64,000 bases of DNA from Nitrospirota bacterium (GTDB taxonomy: Bacteria > Nitrospirota > UBA9217). The stretch spans positions 1-64,000 of the forward strand of contig JAGVOT010000111.1 of assembly GCA_020052615.1 (NCBI GenBank), read 5' to 3'. Made by a program: the position numbers and the translations under genes. Of this stretch, positions 10,101 through 16,691 are shown in pieces. Below the pieces are notes generated by a model, which did no database searches, was not told the DNA's origin, and saw only the letters and a list, made by a program, of their open reading frames with translations. The first letter of the stretch is position 1. Each line of letters opens with the position of its first letter.

Positions 10101-13100
10101 TCGCGATCGACCCGTCGCTGAAAAAGATCGGGGTCAAGGAACTGAAGGCACAGATCATCGAGGAACGCTATGTCTCGGTCCTTACCAGACAGTCGAGCGG
10201 CGTTTACAAGTACCAATCCATCAAAAAGGAGATCCCGGTCAGCACAACGGACCTGTCGTTTTCCGAACAAGGTATGAAATTCCGGCTGCCGACAACGAAC
10301 CCGGGAGATTTTCTCCTGATCGTGCGGGATGAGAAAAAGACCGAGCTCAGCCGCGTGGCCTTCAGTGTTGCCGGCATGGGTAACCTCACGCGAAGCCTGG
10401 AGAAGAACGCCGAACTGCTGATCAAACTGAACAAGTCCGATTACACCCCAGGCGAGGAGATCGAGCTCCAGATCCGCGCCCCCTACACGGGAGCGGGGCT
10501 TATCACGATCGAAAGGGACCGGGTATACGCGACAAAGTGGTTCAAGACGACCGCAACGAACTCCGTCCAGAAGATACGTGTTCCCGCTACCTTCGACGGA
10601 AATGGATACATAAACGTTTCCTTCGTCCGCGGGCTCGACTCGAAGGAAATATTCATGAGCCCCTTGAGCTACGGCGTGATGCCCTTCTCGGTGAGCCGCG
10701 AGAAACGGACCATCAAGATCGACATCGACACTCCCGAGCTCGCACGTCCCGGGGAACCGTTCAAGATACGCTACAAGGGGAACAAGGCGGGCAAGGCTGT
10801 GGTCTATGCCGTGGACGAGGGCATCCTCCAGGTGGCCCGGTACACGACGCCCGACCCCCTGTCGCACTTCTTCCGGAAGCGCGCCCTGGAAGTGAAGACG
10901 GCCCAGATCCTGGACCTCATCATGCCGGAGAACTCGATCGTGCGCATGCTCTCGGCAGCCGGTGGTGACGACGGAGGAAGGGGTCTCGGCCAGAACCTGA
11001 ACCCCTTCAAACGCAAGCGCGACAAGCCCGTGGTCTACTGGTCGGGCATCGTGAACATCGATCCTACGATGCGGGAGCTGGTCTACCGGGTGCCCGATTA
11101 TTTCAACGGCACGATACGGGTCATGGCGGTTGCGGTGGCCCCTGACGCCATCGGCGCGAACCAGAAGAGGTCAGCTGTGCGCGGCCATTTTGTGCTGAGC
11201 CCGAACGTGCCGACCTTTGTTGCGCCGGGCGATGAGTTTATCGCGACCGTTAGTGTTGCCAACAACGTTGAAGGCTCGGGCAAGGACGCGGTGGTGAACC
11301 TTGATCTTGAGACGTCGGAGCACCTGGAAATACTGGATAAGGGACAGCGTTCTCTCAAGATAGCCGAAGACAGCGAGGTGAGTGCGTCCTTCAAGATCAA
11401 AGCGAAAGACATCGTGGGGTCAGGCCGCTTCACCTTTACCGCGTCGCACGGCGGGAAAAAGACCTCTTATTCCATCGAAGCAAGCGTCAGGCCGCCGGTC
11501 CCGTACATGACCGACGTAAAGAGCGGGTACTTTAAATCAGGGAAAGTAGATGTGGAAGTAAAGAGGTCGATGCATCCCGAGTTCCGGACCCTGGACGCCT
11601 CCGCATCGCCCATACCGCTCGGACTGGCCCACGGCCTGGTGGCCTATCTGGAAAAGTTCCCCTACCTTTGCACCGAGCAGCTTGTGAGCCAGGCCTTCCC
11701 GGCCATCGTGCTCAAAAACCGGCCGGAGTTCGGGTATACGCACAAGAAGGCAGGGGAGAACCTGGAAAAGACGATCGGCGTACTGCGGTCACGCCAGAAC
11801 GCCGACGGAGCCTTCGGATTCTGGGCCGCGAACTCCCACATCTCGGACTACGCAAGCATCTATGCCATGCACTTCCTTACGGAGGCGAAAGAGCGGGGTT
11901 TTGCAGTGCCGCAGGAACTCGTCCACAGGGGCAGTAGATATCTCAACAGTCTTTCCTTCGGTACTGTTGAAAATCTGGTTCAGGCGCGTATCCAGGCCTA
12001 TGCGATCTACATTCTGACACGAAACGGTGAGGTAACGACCAGCTTTGTAGACAACTTGCGTGAGCAGCTCGACAAGGCCAAGGGGACGAAGAAGTGGAAG
12101 AAAGACTTGACAGCCTCCTACCTTGCGGCAACCTACAAGCTGCTCAAGCTCGATTCAAAGGCCGACGACCTGATCTCGGGAATGAAGATGGGCCAGCGCG
12201 TTGAGGCAGATTATGACAATTACTATGACAGCCTGGCCCAGGACTCGCAGCATCTCTATATCCTGGGGAAACATTTCCCCGAGCGCTTCAAGAAGTTCTC
12301 TGAAGGGGACATAGTGTGTATGCAGTGCATCGTGAGCGGGATATCGGACAACAGCTTCAATACCATTACGTCGGCCTACGCAATCCTGGCCATGGACGCC
12401 TATGCCGAGGCCGTAGGCGAGAAGGCGCTCGCTGAGATCAACTTCAAGGAGGTTGTCGATAAGGCGGTAAAGGACCTTGCGAAACCAAAGGGCCTCTTCC
12501 CCAAGGTCGCTTTTTCAGGCGAGGCCAGGAAAGTACGGATCGAAAGCACAAGCGGATATCCCACCTTCTACCAGGTAACCATGGCGGGCTTCGATAAGAC
12601 CCTGCCGCAAAAAGAGATCAAGGAAGGCATCGAGGTACAGCGCGAGTACCGGGACCTGAAGGGCAATGTGATCACGTCAACAGCCCTCGGTGCGGAGATA
12701 GAGGTCCACTTCAAGATGCGGTCGGTCAAGTCCGGGTATCACGGCAACGTGGCGATCGTGGACCTGCTGCCCGGCGGATTCGACGTAGTGATCGAAAAGT
12801 CGCGGCCTATGTCAAAGCCTACACAGGTCCAGGAGCAGAGGGGCGAGGAAGGGGAGGGAGAAGGGGAAGGCGGAGAACGCAGGTCCGGTGAAAGCCAATC
12901 CCGTAAAAAATGGGATTCTCCCATAGGAACGGCCGCCTCTACCTGGCAGCCCGACTTTGTTGACATAAGGGAAGACCGGGTAGTGCTTTTCGGGAGCGTG
13001 GGCGACTCCGCCCAGGAGTTCGTGTACCGAATCAAAGCTACGAATAAGGGTATGTATGTGATCCCGCCTGCCTTCGCAGAGTCCATGTATAACCGGGCAG

Positions 13101-13189
13101 TACGGGCAAGGACCCTAACGGGAACGATGGTGGTGGAGGAGAAGAAGGAAGAGAAAAAAGAAGAGAAGCAGGAACCGAAAGGCAAATGA
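7190..13189 (+). CDS. Bacterial alpha-2-macroglobulin (protease trap), giant thioester form
   Basis: The protein of about 2,000 residues is a bacterial alpha-2-macroglobulin. These periplasmic proteins trap proteases with a thioester and usually work with PBP1C. A membrane anchor (ILAVIFVIFGLLMWYA) near residue 90 replaces the usual lipobox. The thioester motif CTEQ is present at about residue 1494 in FPYLCTEQLVSQ, followed by an alpha-alpha toroid-like thioester domain. Near the C-terminus are an acidic Gly/Glu low-complexity patch (GEEGEGEGEGGE) and a Lys/Glu tail. TTG at 7190 is preferred because GGGGGAGG lies about six bases upstream; TTG 7184 and ATG 7208 are alternatives. Length exceeds that of typical E. 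coli-type homologues. Confidence 0.9.
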   Translation: MKIISGMFKGLLGIFSKLFGSFSWSPPPWFDFLKHFSSNIKSLVSRFRTAVRSLIKRPPAIGSETKPAEGEQRGFSFIRLGKILAVIFVIFGLLMWYASHRRGMIRVSGTTPELTKIEDILKPDPVRIHFSGSAARLDLIGKSLTQGISIAPAIEGDWTWSSDRVLIFRPKADWLPGTEYTVRMDKSLFPDHVKLSSHSYSFQTPRFAADLTYTEFYQDPEDPKIKKVIATVKFTHPVDAVDFEKRIRLRRADREGGFLGLGAKTVPFTVTYNKYKSEAYIQTRSVDIPEKDTSMSVAIDSGIRAERGGPATPKPIEREQLIPGKYTLLRIDSVELSLVRNERYEPEQVLVVNATAGVQEAEIIKNLTVVVLPKDLPPVQKQEGKKDYKWSEWSDPSKIGPEILKLSSPVKLKPLPRDREYAELHSFKFTVPPGKYLYIKVNKGIKSFGGYLLAKEFDAIQRVPDLPQELGIMASGSILSLRGEKRLSVFARDIDAVRFTIGRVVPDDINHLVTQTQGDIKSPEFLNYEFNEENISEHFTEVREFGQKELGKAQYTTFDFSRYLKTEKETNRGMFFLKVESWDRAEKKTTGKRDKRLILITDLGVLVKDNADQTHDVFVQSIQTGHPVSGARVDILGKNGVSVFGANTDAEGRAQFPKLTDFTHEKAPTVYLVRKGSDISFLPYERSERKLNFSRFDIGGVMTEGVADRLDAYLFSDRGIYRPGDEFHVGIIVKSANWTRALAGIPLEVSIMDSRGLEVKRQKISLTASGFEEVKYQTEDTSPTGRYTTNLYIVKDSKRGALLGSASVRVEEFLPDRLKITTKLSQERKEGWVAPAGLKGRVNLMNLYGTPAVNHRIAAEVTLAPASPSFRQYQDYTFFDPAKAETSFVEPLSDAVTNEKGDAEIDLNLGRYDKATYRLTFAAEGYELEGGRSVGSTSTVLVSPLSYLVGYKADGDLTYIHKGSSRTVDLIAIDPSLKKIGVKELKAQIIEERYVSVLTRQSSGVYKYQSIKKEIPVSTTDLSFSEQGMKFRLPTTNPGDFLLIVRDEKKTELSRVAFSVAGMGNLTRSLEKNAELLIKLNKSDYTPGEEIELQIRAPYTGAGLITIERDRVYATKWFKTTATNSVQKIRVPATFDGNGYINVSFVRGLDSKEIFMSPLSYGVMPFSVSREKRTIKIDIDTPELARPGEPFKIRYKGNKAGKAVVYAVDEGILQVARYTTPDPLSHFFRKRALEVKTAQILDLIMPENSIVRMLSAAGGDDGGRGLGQNLNPFKRKRDKPVVYWSGIVNIDPTMRELVYRVPDYFNGTIRVMAVAVAPDAIGANQKRSAVRGHFVLSPNVPTFVAPGDEFIATVSVANNVEGSGKDAVVNLDLETSEHLEILDKGQRSLKIAEDSEVSASFKIKAKDIVGSGRFTFTASHGGKKTSYSIEASVRPPVPYMTDVKSGYFKSGKVDVEVKRSMHPEFRTLDASASPIPLGLAHGLVAYLEKFPYLCTEQLVSQAFPAIVLKNRPEFGYTHKKAGENLEKTIGVLRSRQNADGAFGFWAANSHISDYASIYAMHFLTEAKERGFAVPQELVHRGSRYLNSLSFGTVENLVQARIQAYAIYILTRNGEVTTSFVDNLREQLDKAKGTKKWKKDLTASYLAATYKLLKLDSKADDLISGMKMGQRVEADYDNYYDSLAQDSQHLYILGKHFPERFKKFSEGDIVCMQCIVSGISDNSFNTITSAYAILAMDAYAEAVGEKALAEINFKEVVDKAVKDLAKPKGLFPKVAFSGEARKVRIESTSGYPTFYQVTMAGFDKTLPQKEIKEGIEVQREYRDLKGNVITSTALGAEIEVHFKMRSVKSGYHGNVAIVDLLPGGFDVVIEKSRPMSKPTQVQEQRGEEGEGEGEGGERRSGESQSRKKWDSPIGTAASTWQPDFVDIREDRVVLFGSVGDSAQEFVYRIKATNKGMYVIPPAFAESMYNRAVRARTLTGTMVVEEKKEEKKEEKQEPKGK

Positions 13190-13201
13190 TCTCGCATATC
13201 A

Positions 13202-13225
13202 CCCTCTCCCCATTGCGGGAGAGGG
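13202..13225. repeat. CCCTCTCCC/GGGAGAGGG palindromic intergenic repeat
   Basis: Perfect 9-bp stem CCCTCTCCC, loop CATTGC, stem GGGAGAGGG, flanked by CACC and GGTG that extend the symmetry. It lies just after the alpha-2-macroglobulin stop. Similar C/T-rich palindromes are common dispersed intergenic repeats in Gram-negative genomes. It has no T-tract, so it is not a convincing intrinsic terminator. Confidence 0.6.
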
Positions 13226-13299
13226 CCGGGGTGAGGGGGATGGGATTTAAAATCGGATCAGCTGTGTATCTCATAAGGTCTGCTTCTCAAAACAGGCAC

Positions 13300-13357
13300 C
13301 AGCAATCAGTTATTGCTGTTGATAATTGCAAATTCGAGTTATAAAATGGCAATTATC
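13300..13357 (+). promoter_or_regulatory. Two inverted repeats flanking the abrB-like gene promoter (putative autoregulatory operator)
   Basis: Two inverted repeats precede the AbrB-like gene. The first is CAGCAAT-N5-ATTGCTG at 13300-13318. The second is GATAATTGC (13321-13329) and its exact complement GCAATTATC (13349-13357), 19 bases apart. The second pair brackets TATAAA (13340-13345), a plausible -10 box. AbrB/VapB-type proteins bind such palindromes and repress their own promoters, so autoregulation is inferred. Confidence 0.55.
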
Positions 13358-13368
13358 AGGAGGTTGGC

Positions 13369-13635
13369 ATGAAAATGATGATGGACCGTTTTGGAAGAGT
13401 GGTCGTACCCAAGGATATCAGAGACCGGCTGGGACTGCGGCCTGGGGTGGAGATCGAGATAGACGAAAAAAATAATGAACTCGTGCTGAGGTCGGTTGAA
13501 CATGAACCCTCGCTTACGTTGAAGAAGGGCATTCTTGTTTTCTCAGGGAAAATGACGGGAGACCTTAGGGGGGCTGTCAAGGCACATCGCAGCGAGCGGC
13601 TGCACAAAGTCACTTCCGGGAAGAAATCAGCATAG
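13369..13635 (+). CDS. AbrB/MazE/SpoVT-type DNA-binding protein (VapB-like antitoxin), apparently without toxin
   Basis: An 88-residue protein with the swapped-hairpin AbrB fold at its N-terminus: MDRFGRVVVPKDIRDRLGLRPGVEIEIDEKN gives the VVVPK...RLGLRPG signature. A basic C-terminal tail would be the toxin-binding part in a VapB. The start follows CAGGAGG. The gene expected next to such an antitoxin is a PIN-domain VapC, but the next ORF is unrelated. Seven codons beginning GTG at 13636 (VTKKAA, then TGA) could be a toxin relic, which is speculative. The palindromes upstream suggest autoregulation. Confidence 0.8.
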   Translation: MKMMMDRFGRVVVPKDIRDRLGLRPGVEIEIDEKNNELVLRSVEHEPSLTLKKGILVFSGKMTGDLRGAVKAHRSERLHKVTSGKKSA

Positions 13636-13671
13636 TGACGAAGAAAGCGGCTTGACTTGAAAGGAAGGTAG

Positions 13672-14316
13672 ATGGGAATCACGATATTCGCAAGCGGAAG
13701 GATCGACCGTATCGGAGACATCGCGCGTCTGATTGATGACGTGAAGGCGATTGCCGGAGAAAGCAACTGGTCTTGCCAAATACTGGACGATGTCTTCGAT
13801 GCGCAGCCGAACGCGGTCCTTTCCGGGCCGGGAACGGCCGGCAGCGCTGGGGTGATCGAAGGGTTGTTGGGACTGAAAGGGATCGTCGTGAACCTCGGCC
13901 CCGGAGCGGAGCCGCTGTCTCTTCTCTTCGACCCGTCCGGCACGCTGACAGGCATTCTGGAGCAACTATCCTGGGTCCAGAGCGACGGGCAGAGTGAACG
14001 ATTTACGTCGTGCAAAACGCAGTTTGGGAGCATCGAGTCACATATTCACATCATTGAACTGCTTGCCCGCCTCAAAGAGAAATATATAACCGACCTCATC
14101 GTAAACGACGAAGGCGCTTACTGGGAAACCCGCGACCGGAGGATCCTGGCGGATAAACGCATCGCCCTGGGGCATTGCCTCCGCCACACCGAACGGGTCA
14201 TAGGCAGTATCGAGACTTCCGGTGACGAGGCCCTCGATCCCGAGGAGCTTGCGGACCGAATTGAGCAAGCGTTACTGAAAACGGACCAGACGAAACAAAG
14301 CGATTCTGTCTTGTAA
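13672..14316 (+). CDS. Conserved-looking hypothetical protein
   Basis: A 214-residue soluble protein that I do not recognise. It starts MGITIFASGRIDRIGDIARLIDDVKAIA, includes a Gly-rich stretch (LSGPGTAGSAGVIEGLLGLKGIVVNLGPGAEPL), and ends with an acidic/Gln-rich tail. It has GC-rich codon use like the surrounding core genes, unlike the two AT-rich genes that follow. AAGGAAGG upstream of the ATG supports the start. It follows the AbrB-like gene by 36 bases and may share its promoter. It lacks the acidic-residue pattern of a PIN toxin. Confidence 0.6.
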   Translation: MGITIFASGRIDRIGDIARLIDDVKAIAGESNWSCQILDDVFDAQPNAVLSGPGTAGSAGVIEGLLGLKGIVVNLGPGAEPLSLLFDPSGTLTGILEQLSWVQSDGQSERFTSCKTQFGSIESHIHIIELLARLKEKYITDLIVNDEGAYWETRDRRILADKRIALGHCLRHTERVIGSIETSGDEALDPEELADRIEQALLKTDQTKQSDSVL

Positions 14317-14480
14317 CGGATACTCCTCAAGTCCTGATAAGATCAAGAAGGCCGAGGTCGTGGCGGAGCGGATAAGACGAAGGGGAGATGGGACTAGAAA
14401 ATGCACATCGCGTCTGAACATCCCCCCCCCCAATGTTTGCAACGTCCCCGAGGCAAAGGAGGAGTCCCTTTTAAATAATT

Positions 14481-15383
14481 ATGGAAAGAACTTGCAAAAA
14501 TAGGCCAGAAAGAAACCATTTCGTGCCGGCATCATATCTTCAGAGATTTGTAAATCCAGAATCTGGCATGCTTGTTGTGTATGATTCAGAAAAAAAAGAA
14601 TGGCGGAATCAAAGACCCGACGAAATAATGTTTGTAAGAAATTATAATCGACAAGAATGGGCACCAAAAGGGGCAGATCCTTACATTTTGGAAAAAACCT
14701 TGAGTAACCTTGAAAGTAATGCAAAACAAGTGATAGATAAATTAATAAATCGGTCTAGTGAATTTACTCAAGATGAAATTATTAACTTTGCGGTCATTCT
14801 TTCTCACTTGCGAATGGGCGTACCACGTCAAGCAAAAATGGCTAAAGTGGTATATGAACAGTTAATTTCGGATATTGTCCTTCAAAATGCTGATATAGCA
14901 AAAAAATTACGAGAAGGTAAATTTAAAATTGCTGTGAAGGCAAAGGAGTCGCGCATTAATTTCATGCGACAAGCTCTAGGGCCTCACATGTATTTTATCT
15001 TGAAAATGAATTGGGAAGTAATCTATACGAGTCAACTAGCAAAATTTATTACAACAGATAGCCCTGTCACTTATTATAATGTTAAAATACCACCTCCATA
15101 TGAGGCTGGCATAGCTCTGGCGGGCACAATAATCTTGTTTCCATTATCTCCGACTCATTTGTTAACTTTGCGTCATGCTGAGTACGAAGCGAATTCGCAA
15201 ATTGATCCGCTGACCAAGCTTGAATTGAAACAGTTGGATGAAATGGAAGATGAGGGAAATACGTCTATCCAGTATGGCATTGAGAGAGATGGCGAATTTG
15301 TTAAAAGCACAAATCAGATATTGTTTATGCAATCAGACAGATATGTTGTAGGAATGAATGCGCTGGATTTACAAATCCTATAG
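14481..15383 (+). CDS. DUF4238 domain protein, AT-rich insert
   Basis: The 300-residue protein begins with the DUF4238 signature: RNHFVPASYLQRFVNPESG followed by VYDSEKKEWRNQRPDEIMFVRNYN. The domain's function is unknown. It is scattered among bacteria, often in accessory regions. Base composition and codon use are far more AT-rich than in the genes on either side, which suggests recent acquisition. GGAGGAG lies about 20 bases upstream of the ATG, rather far. It is followed on the same strand, 48 bases later, by a HEPN-domain gene, so the two probably form one transcription unit. Confidence 0.78.
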   Translation: MERTCKNRPERNHFVPASYLQRFVNPESGMLVVYDSEKKEWRNQRPDEIMFVRNYNRQEWAPKGADPYILEKTLSNLESNAKQVIDKLINRSSEFTQDEIINFAVILSHLRMGVPRQAKMAKVVYEQLISDIVLQNADIAKKLREGKFKIAVKAKESRINFMRQALGPHMYFILKMNWEVIYTSQLAKFITTDSPVTYYNVKIPPPYEAGIALAGTIILFPLSPTHLLTLRHAEYEANSQIDPLTKLELKQLDEMEDEGNTSIQYGIERDGEFVKSTNQILFMQSDRYVVGMNALDLQIL

Positions 15384-15431
15384 CATGCCCGGGCTGTTAA
15401 TGCGTGTTCTAAATTGTCTAAGGATGCAAAT

Positions 15432-16646
15432 ATGAAAAAAATATGGGAAAAGAATAGTAGAAAAGACGCCGAGCATATCATCAACACATTATTGAATAAT
15501 AAACTCGCCGATGGTGGTTGGATAGCCAACTTTCAAAATGAGTTTTTTTTCAGAGCACTTCAGAGCCTCACAAAAACCCGATTATCAAGAGCCGACCTTC
15601 TGAAAACGTTAGGTGAGATGGCAAGGAAGGGAGCAACCGGCGCTGAAAGTTTTGAGGTAGCTCTCAATAAGATTCAGCATGATAGTTGGCAAGGCAACCA
15701 AGAATGGACGCTTCATTTTCCTTGGTACGTACTACTGAAGGGAAATATTAGGCTACCTTTTTCAGTCACTGCCTGTAAGACGCGATTTACGATATCTAAA
15801 TGGTCACACTATGAAGAAAAAATAAGGCGAGCCGAGCTGTGTGACAGTATCGAGGCTGTTTCCTCTCGACCCATGTTTAGTGGTCTTTGCATAACCGCAA
15901 GGGTAATGGGGCGAAATCATTATGAAGCGTGGGAGAAGCTTGCGCCAGCATCAGATGTATTTCGGGGGATAGTTGAATTAACATTCAATTTAGGCAGGCA
16001 CAGTCTAAGTGTGCCGCCGAAGCCGAAATGTGCAGTGCCACATCATTTGTGGGCTGCACTTTTCCCCAAGAACGGCTCGGGCGAATATTTGAATTTCACG
16101 GTTGACGAAGTTGGAATCCGTGAAAAAGAAATCACGGTAAAGCGCTTAGCAGCCTTGAAAAAGAACTCAAGATTCTTTCGTAGGCTTACTGACAATGACG
16201 GGACCATAGATGGGCTACTTCTAAATTGCGTTCGACTTTATGCGCAAGCAATGGATGAACGACTGGAGCATCGCGCGCTCTTGACATGGTGGCAACTCGC
16301 AGAAGCTATCGCCCTCTCAGCACGCATTAACGGCGACACTAAAATAGTCGCAAAAAGGCTGTCATGGTATTGTCGTAAGTGGAAGATGGATACTACTGGA
16401 ATTAACGAATGTCTGGAGAAAATAGCAGAACATAGAAATGAAATCGTCCATAGAGGAAATGCTGTAGATGTTGATGAGGAAGACTGTAATTTTATGAAAA
16501 CCGTCTGCGAAAGAGCTATCTTGTGGTTGGCAAGCAATCGCCCTCGGCTGAGGAACCTTGAGGTGCTTGAAAGAATTTACCAATTCAATTCTCAAACTCC
16601 AGATGGTTTAGACAATATACGATGCGCGCTAAAATTAATTAGATAG
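15432..16646 (+). CDS. HEPN (Apea-like) C-terminal domain protein, AT-rich insert
   Basis: A 404-residue protein whose C-terminal third contains the HEPN motif RNEIVH (R-x4-H) in EKIAEHRNEIVHRGNAVD, preceded by the helical segment RALLTWWQLAEAIALSARI. This is the layout of Apea-like HEPN proteins. HEPN domains of this type are often metal-independent RNases in toxin-antitoxin or defence systems. The N-terminal 250 residues are unrecognised. ATG at 15432 has AAGGA eight bases upstream; a TTG at 15414 would add six residues. AT-rich composition matches the preceding DUF4238 gene and contrasts with the flanking core genes. Confidence 0.72.
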   Translation: MKKIWEKNSRKDAEHIINTLLNNKLADGGWIANFQNEFFFRALQSLTKTRLSRADLLKTLGEMARKGATGAESFEVALNKIQHDSWQGNQEWTLHFPWYVLLKGNIRLPFSVTACKTRFTISKWSHYEEKIRRAELCDSIEAVSSRPMFSGLCITARVMGRNHYEAWEKLAPASDVFRGIVELTFNLGRHSLSVPPKPKCAVPHHLWAALFPKNGSGEYLNFTVDEVGIREKEITVKRLAALKKNSRFFRRLTDNDGTIDGLLLNCVRLYAQAMDERLEHRALLTWWQLAEAIALSARINGDTKIVAKRLSWYCRKWKMDTTGINECLEKIAEHRNEIVHRGNAVDVDEEDCNFMKTVCERAILWLASNRPRLRNLEVLERIYQFNSQTPDGLDNIRCALKLIR

Positions 16647-16691
16647 AATTATGACAAGCTCGAATATTACTGTGTTTATAAACATAAAGCA

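Noticed and set aside
8795-10867. Long (690-codon) open frame on the minus strand
   Set aside because: It lies antisense inside the alpha-2-macroglobulin gene, has no family motif, and arises from GC-rich codon bias.
13636-13656. Possible VapC toxin start (VTKKAA)
   Set aside because: Only seven codons before a stop; no PIN-domain residues follow in any frame, so it is recorded as speculation only.
14428-14437. Run of C residues before the DUF4238 gene
   Set aside because: A phase-variation tract was considered, but it lies outside coding sequence and away from any -35/-10 pair I can define.
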